From a virus: a stretch of DNA of 32,147 nt. The stretch spans positions 1-32,147 of the IMG/VR virus record IMGVR_UViG_3300006875_000082; one strand, given 5' to 3'. Position numbers and translations under genes: made by a program. The notes under the pieces are model-generated. The model was not told the origin of the DNA. It saw only the letters and a program-made list of their open reading frames with translations, and did no database searches. Of the stretch, positions 20,944 through 27,665 are shown one piece after another (the first letter of the stretch is position 1; the number at the start of each line of letters is the position of its first letter).

Positions 20944-21495
20944 ATGAGCGCAGATATGGAACAGACACTCTTACTCAACGCAACCTACGAACCAATGGAC
21001 GTCGTGCACTGGCAACGAGCGATGACGTTATGGTGTCAGGGAAAAGTGGAAATCGTCGAAACACATGATCGCGAAGTGCATGCGGTGACGTTCTCCTTCA
21101 AACTACCGTCTGTGGTGCGACTCCTTCGGTGTGTGCGTTCCAAGCGGCGGCCTGAAGTACAGTTCACACGGGCGAACATCTATGCCCGAGATAACTATAC
21201 CTGTCAATACTGTCGTCAGACCTATGCCACGCACGAACTGACATTTGATCATGTGCTGCCAGTCTCCCGAGGCGGGAAACGTAGTTGGGATAATATCGTC
21301 ACGTGTTGTCTTCCGTGCAATCGTTCCAAAGGTTCCAAGACGCCACACGAGGCGCAGATGGTGTTGCTGCGTAAACCTGCGAAACCCGCGTATACACCGG
21401 TGTTTCGTATCACACTCGGTATGCGGAAGACGCCCGAGAACTGGCGCGACTATTTGTATTGGTCAACAGAACTTGTCAACGACAACGATGCATAA
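20944..21495 (+). CDS. HNH endonuclease inside the tRNA array
   Basis: 183 residues. The HNH core is 'RDNYTCQYC' (Cys87, Cys90), 'LTFDHVLPVSRGG' (Asp102-His103), 'SWDNIVT' (Asn117) and 'CCLPCNRSKG' (Cys122/Cys125, Asn126). Two CxxC pairs would hold a structural zinc. The N-terminal 60 residues ('LLLNATYEPMDVVHWQRAMT') match the bacterial/cyanophage HNH type, not GIY-YIG or LAGLIDADG enzymes. It interrupts the array between tRNA-Leu(CAA) and the last tRNA, as free-standing homing nucleases often do, though nothing shows homing here. The start may be Met20944 or Met20956; neither has a good ribosome site. The message may arise by 3' processing of the tRNA just upstream. Confidence 0.82.
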   Translation: MSADMEQTLLLNATYEPMDVVHWQRAMTLWCQGKVEIVETHDREVHAVTFSFKLPSVVRLLRCVRSKRRPEVQFTRANIYARDNYTCQYCRQTYATHELTFDHVLPVSRGGKRSWDNIVTCCLPCNRSKGSKTPHEAQMVLLRKPAKPAYTPVFRITLGMRKTPENWRDYLYWSTELVNDNDA

Positions 21496-21566
21496 CAGGA
21501 GATCGTGACGGATGCTCTCTGAATTGGGAGACATTGCTATGGCGTGGTTTCGTTCAACCTTTTTTG

Positions 21567-21575
21567 TGGTATAAT
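21567..21575 (+). promoter_or_regulatory. Extended -10 promoter for the last tRNA (and perhaps the OmpA gene)
   Basis: TGG followed by TATAAT (21570-21575). No clear -35 box. Predicted start 21582, fifteen bases before the tRNA. Confidence 0.55.
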
Positions 21576-21596
21576 ATGTCTCGTGTAACATTGTAT

Positions 21597-21683
21597 TGGC
21601 GTGTGTCCGGAATGGCATCGGCCCTGACTGTTAATCAGTGCGCCCGAAAGGGAATGTAGGTTCGAATCCTACCACGCCAGCCA
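21597..21683 (+). tRNA. tRNA with GTT (Asn) anticodon and long variable arm
   Basis: Acceptor TGGCGTG/CACGCCA, anticodon stem CTGA/TCAG with loop CTGTTAA, variable arm with CCC-GAAA-GGG, T arm GTAGG/CCTAC, discriminator G, CCA encoded. Anticodon reads Asn, but the class II arm fits Leu, Ser or Tyr. A normal tRNA-Asn(GTT) exists at 20017-20091, so identity here is uncertain. Confidence 0.72.
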
Positions 21684-21733
21684 TCTCTAAAACGCGTTGT
21701 TTGGTATGAACGTTGCATCGTTACCACTAAAAC

Positions 21734-21750
21734 GTGTGCATATCGCACAC
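21734..21750. repeat. Inverted repeat before the OmpA-like gene
   Basis: GTGTGC (21734-21739) and GCACAC (21745-21750) around ATATC. It lies just upstream of a TATAAT (21755-21760) and may be an operator or a 3' hairpin of the tRNA transcript. Confidence 0.45.
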
Positions 21751-21771
21751 CACATATAATAAGGAATAGTC

Positions 21772-22434
21772 ATGAGGAAAAAATTACTCGTTTTCAGCTT
21801 CATCAGTCTTCTGAGTGCCGCCTGTGCAACCAAGACATTTGTGCGCCAGTCCGTACAGCAAGTCGAACAGCGTGTCGAGGATCAAGAGCAGCGCACACAG
21901 CAGAAGATTGATGCCTTGAACGCAGGGTTGTCACAGCAGCAGGATCGGCTCGCAGGCACCCAAGAACACGTCGGTCGTGTCGAAACCCATGCCGCGTCGG
22001 CCGAGAAACACGCACAGACAGCGCAGGCGTCAGCGGATGGGGCCCATCAGCGTACGCAGGCACTCGAACTCACGCTGTCCAATGTGAATCGTCAGGTCGT
22101 GCTGGCGGATCGGGCACAGGGGTTCACTCGCAACTCGGCGCGGCTGTCGCGTGAGACGCAGGCGGCGCTCGATGCGTTTGTGGATGAAGTGCGTCGCCAG
22201 CAACTGGTCTGGATTGAAATTGAAGGGCATACCGACAATACCGGCAACGCGGCCTATAACGCACAGTTGAGTGTGGCTCGTGCAGAAGTGGTGCGTCAGT
22301 ATCTGGCGTCGAAAGGTGTGCCGCTACACAAGATGACCGTGATTGGGTATGGTGTGACGCGCCCGGTGGCGCCGAATCGCACTCGCGGCGGTCGCGCACA
22401 GAATCGTCGCGTCGTCGTACGAGCGGTGCGCTAA
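21772..22434 (+). CDS. OmpA-domain lipoprotein (Pal/OmpA-like)
   Basis: 220 residues. A positive start and hydrophobic run end in 'LLSAAC', a slightly imperfect lipobox with Cys18, so an outer-membrane lipoprotein is likely. Residues about 24-105 are Gln/Glu/Ala-rich with heptad character, a predicted coiled coil as in Lpp-type spacers. Residues 110-220 form an OmpA C-terminal domain: 'IEGHTDNTGNAAYNAQLSVA' contains Asp155 and is followed by Arg170, the pair (15 apart) that binds diaminopimelate in peptidoglycan, and the end is 'GRAQNRRVVV'. AAGGA lies six bases before the ATG. The gene may have been taken from a host; possible roles are envelope remodelling, superinfection exclusion or blocking a receptor, none shown by sequence. 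Confidence 0.82.
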   Translation: MRKKLLVFSFISLLSAACATKTFVRQSVQQVEQRVEDQEQRTQQKIDALNAGLSQQQDRLAGTQEHVGRVETHAASAEKHAQTAQASADGAHQRTQALELTLSNVNRQVVLADRAQGFTRNSARLSRETQAALDAFVDEVRRQQLVWIEIEGHTDNTGNAAYNAQLSVARAEVVRQYLASKGVPLHKMTVIGYGVTRPVAPNRTRGGRAQNRRVVVRAVR

Positions 22435-22450
22435 TACGTGTGTGGGGATG

Positions 22451-22472
22451 CCCGCTCAGTCACCTGAGCGGG
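22451..22472. terminator. Hairpin between convergent OmpA and protease genes
   Basis: Perfect 9-bp stem CCCGCTCAG / CTGAGCGGG with loop TCAC, 17 bases after the plus-strand stop and four before the minus-strand stop. No long T-run on either side, so termination strength is uncertain. Confidence 0.6.
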
Positions 22473-22475
22473 TGT

Positions 22476-23252
22476 CTACTCAGCCAGCACTTCTTTCGGT
22501 CGATACCAGCGATATCGCTTCTCTTGCCATGCTTTCAATGCCACTCGAAACCGACTCACGGGAATCGCGACAATCGTACTTTCGCCAATCGACCCCACCA
22601 GAAATCCAATAATCGTACGCTGCGTCTGAGAGACTAACGCACTGCCGGAGGAACCGCCATTGACACCCGCTTGCTGCAAGACGAGAGAGTGCTGCCAGTT
22701 GATGTCATTCTGCTTGACAGGGCGATCCAGATCCAGACTGGTAACGCTGCCAGAGAAGACTTGTTTGCCAAGACCGAGCGGTGACGCAATATTCCAATAC
22801 AATGCAGGGATCACTTCATGCTGCTCATCGCCGAGTGGAATGACAGGCCAGTGTTTGGTCGTCTCCACCTCAAACACGGCGAAGTCTTCGCCACGCGACT
22901 GGTATCCGATGAACACCGGTTCCGCAGGCCAAAACGTTTTCTCAGCATGTTCGTCGAACGTGATGAAGAACGGCGTTTCCGCAGACGCACTTAATTCTTT
23001 GTCACGATTGTCGGAGCCGATGCAGTGCGCGGCCGTGACGAATCGATACCCCGTCTTGATGCGCTCGTATGCGGTCGCCGTACACGCCATGCGCATGCTC
23101 CCGGATTGATCCTGGCTATAGAGCAAGCCCACCGCATTCTGAATTGTCGTAATGAACTCGGTATCTGACTGTCGTGATTGTGCACGACCACTCTGAGTAC
23201 TCAGGAGCATCACGATCACGGCACATATCGACCATACGCGAAGATGAGACAT
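22476..23252 (-). CDS. Exported trypsin-like serine protease
   Basis: 258 residues from ATG 23252. A signal peptide ends near 'GRAQS' (about residue 24). The chymotrypsin fold is marked by 'FVTAAHCIG' (His76), 'GEDFAVFEV' (Asp123) and 'GVNGGSSGSALV' (Ser202), with 'ASPLGLGKQVFSGSV' between, all in order and apparently intact. AAGGAG sits 9-14 bases before the ATG, and the late TAAATA box is just upstream, so this should be a late, exported enzyme. It could digest envelope or extracellular proteins during lysis or host takeover, or act on particle proteins if retained. The longer open frame to 23363 has no ribosome site and would hide the signal peptide. Confidence 0.82.
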   Translation of the reverse strand: MSHLRVWSICAVIVMLLSTQSGRAQSRQSDTEFITTIQNAVGLLYSQDQSGSMRMACTATAYERIKTGYRFVTAAHCIGSDNRDKELSASAETPFFITFDEHAEKTFWPAEPVFIGYQSRGEDFAVFEVETTKHWPVIPLGDEQHEVIPALYWNIASPLGLGKQVFSGSVTSLDLDRPVKQNDINWQHSLVLQQAGVNGGSSGSALVSQTQRTIIGFLVGSIGESTIVAIPVSRFRVALKAWQEKRYRWYRPKEVLAE

Positions 23253-23271
23253 GAGAATTTCTCCTTGAGCA

Positions 23272-23277
23272 TATTTA
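23272..23277 (-). promoter_or_regulatory. Late promoter box (CTAAATA) for the protease gene
   Basis: Minus-strand TGCTAAATATGC. Predicted start about 13 bases before ATG 23252, leaving the AAGGAG ribosome site in the message. Confidence 0.5.
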
Positions 23278-23306
23278 GCAGAAACGCGGTTCTCACCGCA
23301 TGAATT

Positions 23307-23485
23307 CCTATAACGTGTTGATATGACAGATGTTACGGGTAGTCTATACATATTTTGCATCAATCCATCCGGGTCGATACAATAAATATATCATCACGGG
23401 TGCTCGTAAGTCGTAGAATCTACACCACTTATACGTCATCATTCGTCTGCCCGGAGTTGACATCTTCATACACAGTCACTATAAT
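23307..23485 (+). promoter_or_regulatory. Cassette E: two operators and two promoters before the small-gene operon
   Basis: Operator 1 is a 33-bp palindrome-like site at 23307-23339, aligned base by base with those of the other cassettes. Promoter P1: TTGCAT (23355-23360), 17 bp, TACAAT (23378-23383). Operator 2: 23405-23435, with half-sites CGTAAGTCGTAGA and TCTACACCACTTATACG. Promoter P2: perfect TTGACA (23457-23462), 17 bp, TATAAT (23480-23485). P2 start is predicted at 23492, the A of the ATG. Operator 2 here is 22 bp from the -35, one helical turn more than the 12 bp in the other cassettes. Confidence 0.75.
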
Positions 23486-23491
23486 ACACGC

Positions 23492-23605
23492 ATGCTTAAT
23501 CATCAGTTTTCATTGACGGTATGGGATATTGTCGTACTGTTCATCGATGCGACATTCTTTGCTCTTGGGATTGGGTTTTACCTGCTACATATGGGAGTCA
23601 TCTAA
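23492..23605 (+). CDS. 37-residue membrane peptide, first gene of an operon
   Basis: MLNHQFSLTV... with one hydrophobic helix of about 24 residues ('VVLFIDATFFALGIGFYLL'). Function unknown. The ATG coincides with the predicted transcription start of a perfect sigma-70 promoter, so the gene would be read from a leaderless message. The next gene starts two bases after its stop. Confidence 0.6.
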   Translation: MLNHQFSLTVWDIVVLFIDATFFALGIGFYLLHMGVI

Positions 23606-23607
23606 TC

Positions 23608-23814
23608 ATGCATCGTCTCCGTCGCGTCTCGTCGCGATCATCAGTGCCTTCGTTTCAGTTGTTTCGTGTCGTCGAGCGGCATCCCGTCACGGGAGAGTTT
23701 GTCGTGAGTGCCTCTCTGACGCTGCGAGATGCGGAAGCGTTAGCGGATCGGTGTCTCGCGAGTCGGCCGCCGCAGTCGCGTGTACTGTATGCGGTTGAAC
23801 CGATGGGTCGCTAA
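23608..23814 (+). CDS. 68-residue basic hypothetical protein
   Basis: Starts two bases after the previous stop. Arg/Ser-rich N-terminus, then 'FRVVERHPVTGEFVVSASLT' and an Ala-rich helix. Not recognised. A longer in-frame start near 23521 would overlap the membrane peptide and lacks support. Confidence 0.55.
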   Translation: MHRLRRVSSRSSVPSFQLFRVVERHPVTGEFVVSASLTLRDAEALADRCLASRPPQSRVLYAVEPMGR

Positions 23815-23825
23815 CGGAATCGCGC

Positions 23826-24053
23826 ATGTCCGCCACAGGTTCATTACTCAGTCTCAGTGAAGAGGAACTACTCTTATTGCATGAGTTATTGACGTTTGTG
23901 ATTACGCATTACGAAGGCACCGATGCTATGACGGATGACGCGCTCGATGCGTTTATGAGATTGCAACAGAAGATCAACTTTCTGTTGGAAGTGACAGCGT
24001 TTCAGCGCGCCGTGACGCTACCCCATAGTAACACGTCATCACAAGTACATTAG
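23826..24053 (+). CDS. 75-residue acidic hypothetical protein
   Basis: 'LLSLSEEELLLLHELLTFVI' near the start resembles 'LHLTEDELTFLLELVHN' of the protein at 28913-29122, so the two may be distant relatives. Predicted all helical. No function known. Starts 11 bases after the previous stop. Confidence 0.55.
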   Translation: MSATGSLLSLSEEELLLLHELLTFVITHYEGTDAMTDDALDAFMRLQQKINFLLEVTAFQRAVTLPHSNTSSQVH

Positions 24054-24073
24054 TGAGGAGAAAAGAGATAAAG

Positions 24074-24355
24074 ATGATTCGAATGTATCAGCATATTGTG
24101 TGTGCGGATGGTGCCTCGGTGAGCATTCAGGCGGGTCGGCATATGTACTGCACTCCGCGTGATGACCGTGGCCCCTACACGCACATCGAAGCAGGGTTTC
24201 CCTCGGTGGAACCGCCCGCGTCGTGGCGCGAGTATGCGGAAGACCTCGACGCACTGACCGAGACAGTCTACGGCTACATGCCGTTCGACTGCGTGGATGA
24301 GTTCATCAACATCCACGGTGGCATGGTGAGCGGGGAACTGCCGCAGAGAGCATAA
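24074..24355 (+). CDS. Conserved phage protein of unknown function (93 residues)
   Basis: 'YQHIVCADGASVSIQAGRHM' followed by 'YCTPRDDRGPYTHIEAGFPS' and 'TVYGYMPFDCVDEFINIHGG' is a pattern common in small early phage proteins of unknown role. Start at ATG 24074 with GAGGAGAAAAGAG upstream. An in-frame start at 24053 would lie inside the preceding stop region. Confidence 0.65.
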   Translation: MIRMYQHIVCADGASVSIQAGRHMYCTPRDDRGPYTHIEAGFPSVEPPASWREYAEDLDALTETVYGYMPFDCVDEFINIHGGMVSGELPQRA

Positions 24356-24370
24356 GGAGAGGGTGAGAGT

Positions 24371-24802
24371 ATGTTTATCACACATCGCAACGGGTCGGTC
24401 ATTACTGACCAGTATGCATCGGTCGCTGACGCGGTTCATGCCGGCGTGGATCTGTCGTATGCGAATCTGTCGGATGCGAATCTGACGGGTGCGAATCTGA
24501 CGGGTGCGGATCTGACGGGTGCGAATCTGTCGTATGCGAATCTGACGGGTGCGAATCTGTCGTATGCGAATCTGACGGGTGCGAATCTGACGGGTGCGGA
24601 TCTGACGGGTGCGGATCTGTCGTATGCGAATCTGTTGGGTGCGAATCTGTGGGGTGCGAATCTGGCGTCAGCACATCTGTATCGTGCGGTTCTGACGGAT
24701 GCGGTTCTGACCCGTGCGAATCTGGCAGGTGCGAATCTGTTGGGTGCGACTCTGACGGGTGCGTGGACGTTTCTCGGTAATCAACTCGTGTCGTTGGCAT
24801 AG
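24371..24802 (+). CDS. Pentapeptide-repeat protein 1
   Basis: 143 residues. After a short N-terminal cap ('HRNGSVITDQYASVADAVHA') come about 20 A(N/D)LxG/S-type pentapeptides, giving a four-sided beta-helix. At DNA level this is a 15-base unit (GCGAATCTGACGGGT and variants). Such proteins can mimic DNA and inhibit gyrase (Qnr, MfpA), but many have unknown targets. AAGGAGAGGGTGAGAG precedes the ATG. The C-terminus 'WTFLGNQLVSLA' matches the cap of the next gene's product, so the two are a duplicated pair. Confidence 0.85.
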   Translation: MFITHRNGSVITDQYASVADAVHAGVDLSYANLSDANLTGANLTGADLTGANLSYANLTGANLSYANLTGANLTGADLTGADLSYANLLGANLWGANLASAHLYRAVLTDAVLTRANLAGANLLGATLTGAWTFLGNQLVSLA

Positions 24803-24820
24803 AGGAGAGAGAGAGAACCC

Positions 24821-25324
24821 ATGACCATTTATCATAAGAACGGTACGGTAATTACGGATCAGTATGACAGCATCGGAGCAGCCGTCAAGGCGGGAGCGGA
24901 TCTGGCAGGTGCGACTCTGGCAGGTGCGACTCTGGCAGGTGCGGATCTGACGGCCGCGAATCTGACGAATGCGGATCTGCGGAGTGCGAATCTGCTGGGC
25001 GCGAATCTGACGAATGCGGATCTGCTGGGCGCGAATCTGACGAATGCGAATCTGCGGGGCGCGAATCTGACGAATGCGGATCTGTGGGGTGCGGATCTGC
25101 GGAGTGCGGATCTGACGAATGCGGATCTGTGGGGTGCGGATCTGCGGAGTGCGAATCTGCTGGGCGCGAATCTGACGAATGCGGATCTGCTGGGCGCGAA
25201 TCTGACGAATGCGAATCTGCGGGGCGCGAATCTGACGAAGGTGAATCTGTGGGGTGCGAATCTGACGAAGGTGAATCTGACGGGTGCGATCATCTGTCTG
25301 GGCAACCGCCAGGTGACGCTGTAA
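24821..25324 (+). CDS. Pentapeptide-repeat protein 2
   Basis: 167 residues. N-cap 'HKNGTVITDQYDSIGAAVKA' and C-cap 'ICLGNRQVTL' are homologous to pentapeptide protein 1. The repeats are longer and richer in Asn/Asp-Leu-Thr-Asn units. A 104-bp direct repeat inside the gene (24971-25074 and 25136-25239) shows recent growth of the coil by whole turns. GAGGAGAGAGAGAG lies before the ATG. Gyrase inhibition is a known role for some relatives, but is only a possibility here. Confidence 0.85.
   Translation: MTIYHKNGTVITDQYDSIGAAVKAGADLAGATLAGATLAGADLTAANLTNADLRSANLLGANLTNADLLGANLTNANLRGANLTNADLWGADLRSADLTNADLWGADLRSANLLGANLTNADLLGANLTNANLRGANLTKVNLWGANLTKVNLTGAIICLGNRQVTL
24971..25074 (+). repeat. 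104-bp direct repeat, copy 1
   Basis: Identical by reading to 25136-25239, offset 165 bp (11 units of 15 bp), within pentapeptide protein 2. In-frame internal duplication. Confidence 0.85.
25136..25239 (+). repeat. 104-bp direct repeat, copy 2
   Basis: Second copy of 24971-25074. Identity ends where the second copy enters the divergent 'LTKVNLW' segment. Confidence 0.85.
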
Positions 25325-25340
25325 AAGAAGAAGAGAGAAT

Positions 25341-25604
25341 ATGATCATCACTCGCTGCTCGAACTGCGACCGCGTATTGACGACGGCACACGGGGTGCGT
25401 CTGGAAAGTGCCAACTTCTCGTCTGCACTTCCCACGCGACCTGCGACGACGACCATCACGTATGCGTGGTGTGATGGCTGTCTTGTCGATGCGTCTGGGC
25501 AAGATCGGGAGAGTTATACCGATACACAAGATCGCGCCAACTATCATGAAGAACAGGACACCGAACACATCGATGACGATCACACCTGCACAGATATTCG
25601 ATGA
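25341..25604 (+). CDS. Small zinc-finger-like protein
   Basis: 87 residues. 'TRCSNCDRVL' and 'AWCDGCLV' provide two CxxC pairs about 35 residues apart, so one zinc ribbon is likely. The C-terminal half is very acidic and His-rich ('HEEQDTEHIDDDHTC'). Function unknown. A GAAGAAGAGAG ribosome site precedes the ATG. Confidence 0.6.
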   Translation: MIITRCSNCDRVLTTAHGVRLESANFSSALPTRPATTTITYAWCDGCLVDASGQDRESYTDTQDRANYHEEQDTEHIDDDHTCTDIR

Positions 25605-25980
25605 GGCCTGTGGCGATTACCTGCGCTTTCTTGAACGGGATTATCATATTGTTCAGGATTTTCAGAATATCCCTCGCGCCCATCGGCACTGTGTGTTCGT
25701 GCTGCGTCATGGTACGTTGTTGCACTATGTGCTGCGCGTGATGCGGCACAGCGACGACGCATATACGCGCTCGGTGCATTCCTGTCTGGTGCGCCACGAT
25801 CATCCACGCATGCGGTTGCGGGCGGGAGATCTCTTACGCTATGCGGGTGTGCGCACACTGCGGACGTCTGCGGTGTATGGCAACATCTTTCAGTCGGACA
25901 GCTATCTCCGGTATGCACGATGGCATGATGACGTGTCACTGACGACACCGGTGCCGAACTCGATCTCGGAGACGTGGTAA
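25573..25980 (+). CDS. Hypothetical protein, paralogue of 27904-28248
   Basis: 135 residues from ATG 25573 (ATG 25546 is an alternative, giving 144). It overlaps the zinc-finger gene by about 32 bases. 'RSVHSCLVRHDHPRMRLRAG', 'DLLRYAGVR' and 'GNIFQSDSYLRYARW' line up with 'RSCHAFVVLTHPKFRTGD', 'LLKPATWKAP' and 'GNVLEPSSYRAQW' of the protein at 27904, so both belong to one small phage family. No known function. Confidence 0.55.
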   Translation: MTITPAQIFDEACGDYLRFLERDYHIVQDFQNIPRAHRHCVFVLRHGTLLHYVLRVMRHSDDAYTRSVHSCLVRHDHPRMRLRAGDLLRYAGVRTLRTSAVYGNIFQSDSYLRYARWHDDVSLTTPVPNSISETW

Positions 25981-25981
25981 C

Positions 25982-26467
25982 ATGTCATCAACCTTGACAC
26001 CGCTCTTCAGTAAAGCCAGTGATCTGTGGGGCACCCCCGCAGCCGTCTTTCAGCATTATCATACGCGCTATGGGTTCACCATCGACGCGGCCGCGAATGC
26101 ACAGATGACGCTGCTGCCGCGCTGGTGGGGGCCTGACTCGCGGTTGAGTACAGACGCGTTAGCCGTCTCATGGGCGGGAGAAACGTGTTGGTTGAACCCG
26201 CCGTATTCTCGCGTCAAAGACTTCACGCGCAAAGCGCGCCTCGAACAACTCGAACAGCGCGTCACCACGGTGATGCTGATTCCAAGTCGTACGGATACCG
26301 CGTATTGGCATGACTACATTTGGAATACCGCCGCGCACACCTGGCAGCATGGCATACAGGGGCAGTTCCTCCGTGGACGATTGAAGTTTCGTGATGCGCG
26401 AGGAACATCCATGAACCCGGCACCCTTTCCCAGTGTGGTGATCGTGTTTGACGGAGCGACCGTCTAA
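25982..26467 (+). CDS. dam: DNA N6-adenine methyltransferase, phage Dam-type
   Basis: 161 residues. 'DLWGTPAAVFQHY' and 'GFTIDAAANAQMTLLPRWW' are the opening of the phage Dam family (PF05869), and 'CWLNPPYSRV' (residues 69-78) is the catalytic NPPY motif. It methylates adenine in DNA, usually at GATC in this family, probably to protect phage DNA from host restriction or to mark replication. It starts one base after the previous stop, and its own stop overlaps the next ATG (TAATG). Confidence 0.82.
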   Translation: MSSTLTPLFSKASDLWGTPAAVFQHYHTRYGFTIDAAANAQMTLLPRWWGPDSRLSTDALAVSWAGETCWLNPPYSRVKDFTRKARLEQLEQRVTTVMLIPSRTDTAYWHDYIWNTAAHTWQHGIQGQFLRGRLKFRDARGTSMNPAPFPSVVIVFDGATV

Positions 26468-27057
26468 TGCCCTCACGCACCATTACGTCAGCACATATTC
26501 GTCAGTATGCCACGTCAGAGGACAGAGTGGATCATTATGATGATGCGATCGAACTGCGCCGATTCGTGTCTCTTCTGCATGCACACGTCTTTCCGAATCC
26601 GCAGCAGCGCGAGATCCGCATCAAACCGTATGGAAAGACCGGCGTCGATATCGGCGTCTTCGACCCCCGCTCCCGTGCGCTGGTCTGTGCGTTTGACGTC
26701 GAACGCTGTATGATATGGCAAGCGGATTGGCCCGCGCATTGGCGGTGTCTCAGTTTTCTCGCACGAAAAGAGAAGTACTTGCGGTTTCCGCAGTTTGGCA
26801 TGGTCTGGTTCAATCGCTCGGTCACGACGTGCGCCGTCGCATGGAAAGAGGATCTGGTGTCCGCGCCTCTCGTCACGCGTCGATTCTCCCGTCGTACCTA
26901 CACCGATCAGGTGCGAGAACTTCCATGTGCGGCCGGGACCTTGATCGGGCAGACGTTTGGTGTGCGTGAAACAGCACTGTTTACCAACCGTCGGACGTTC
27001 GATTTCACACAATCCGACGCACGACCCGCTCGGGAACAGATGCCCGTAACTCGTTGA
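26467..27057 (+). CDS. Hypothetical protein co-translated with the methylase
   Basis: 196 residues. 'KTGVDIGVFDPRSRALVCAF' and 'DVERCMIWQADWPAHWRCL' give a beta-rich core with acidic residues that could be a degenerate nuclease fold, but the PD-(D/E)XK signature is incomplete. The TAATG overlap with the methylase suggests related roles (a modification partner or nuclease), which is inference only. Operator 1 of cassette A (27043-27075) overlaps its last codons. Confidence 0.5.
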   Translation: MPSRTITSAHIRQYATSEDRVDHYDDAIELRRFVSLLHAHVFPNPQQREIRIKPYGKTGVDIGVFDPRSRALVCAFDVERCMIWQADWPAHWRCLSFLARKEKYLRFPQFGMVWFNRSVTTCAVAWKEDLVSAPLVTRRFSRRTYTDQVRELPCAAGTLIGQTFGVRETALFTNRRTFDFTQSDARPAREQMPVTR

Positions 27058-27209
27058 CAATCAAGCACATACGGGAATCGCATGCATGCAGCGCATCCTG
27101 CGGCAGACATTCATACAATCTTTGCATCCCAAACCCTCCTGTAACCCCTTGATAATCAAGCACTTACACGCATCCTCGATTTGACACTGCTGGCAGAATC
27201 TCCTATACT
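27043..27209 (+). promoter_or_regulatory. Cassette A: two operators and two promoters
   Basis: Operator 1: 33-bp palindrome 27043-27075 (ends CCCGTA and TACGGG, core GTTGACAATCAAG). P1: GCGCAT (27091-27096), 17 bp, TACAAT (27114-27119). Operator 2: 27140-27168, half-sites TGTAACCCCTTGA and ATCAAGCACTTACA. P2: TTGACA (27181-27186), 17 bp, TATACT (27204-27209), start about 27216. Operator centres are 95 bp apart; operator 2 ends 12 bp before the -35. Confidence 0.78.
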
Positions 27210-27217
27210 GTATGCAG

Positions 27218-27406
27218 ATGATGACTCGTAAACATTTTGTGCTGATTGCACACCTCTTCAAATCCACGAAGCCTGACGCGTCGAACACTGTCGCTATGCG
27301 GCAGTGGGAATCCACCGTCATGCAGTTCGCGCATGCGGGTGTCACGATGAATCCGCGTTTCAATGCCACTCGGTTTCTCAAGGCGTGTGATCTGTGGCTG
27401 CGCTAA
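27218..27406 (+). CDS. 62-residue small phage protein
   Basis: 'MTRKHFVLIAHLFKS' at the start and 'NPRFNATRFLKACDLWL' at the end match a small protein family common in phages and plasmids, function unknown. ATGs lie at 27212, 27218 and 27221. The predicted transcription start at 27216 removes the first, so 27218 or 27221 is favoured, giving a leaderless message. Confidence 0.6.
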   Translation: MMTRKHFVLIAHLFKSTKPDASNTVAMRQWESTVMQFAHAGVTMNPRFNATRFLKACDLWLR

Positions 27407-27408
27407 AC

Positions 27409-27651
27409 ATGCAGACGGAAACCGTGAGCGCATTTCTTGCCCGTGGTGGGCGCATCGTGCGGTGTGCGCCGTCGAAGCGCCCCGCGTATCGACCGACAAA
27501 GCTGCTCAACATGAAGCGCGGTCATAACCTGACCGGTCGCATCGTGCGCGTCGCGAATGCGCTGCCACCCTCGGATGGCCCTCGCGTGTCGTCACTGGAG
27601 CGATTGTCACAGTATCAGTGCAAGTACCGCCACTTACAGCGGATGCAGTAG
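27409..27651 (+). CDS. 80-residue protein with FLARGG motif
   Basis: 'VSAFLARGGRIVRCAPSKRP' near the N-terminus shares FLARGGxI with the protein at 15209. Basic, with Arg-rich C-terminal half. Starts two bases after the previous stop. Function unknown. Confidence 0.55.
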   Translation: MQTETVSAFLARGGRIVRCAPSKRPAYRPTKLLNMKRGHNLTGRIVRVANALPPSDGPRVSSLERLSQYQCKYRHLQRMQ

Positions 27652-27665
27652 AGGAGCAGAGAAAG

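Noticed and set aside
18464-20968. Open frames on both strands across the tRNA array
   Set aside because: They coincide with cloverleaf genes, lack ribosome sites and contain tRNA-derived words such as 'GVEPT' or 'GFEPV' from the T-loop region.
23253-23363. Protease start at 23363
   Set aside because: There is no ribosome site there. ATG 23252 has AAGGAG and begins a clear signal peptide.
24432-25280. CRISPR-like array
   Set aside because: The repeats are 15-base coding units in frame with no unique spacers, and encode pentapeptides.
24402-25459. Long minus-strand and alternate-frame open reading frames with repeats such as 'DSHPTDSHP' or 'RQIRAQQIRI'
   Set aside because: They are shadows of the 15-base pentapeptide repeats, which keep other frames open. 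No start signals or family resemblance.
27140-27168. FNR/CRP box read in operator 2 (TTGAT ... ATCAA)
   Set aside because: The half-sites TTGAT and ATCAA are separated by one base, not four, and outer TGTAA/TTACA arms are conserved. It is a different, longer palindrome. Only the class I-like position resembles CRP.
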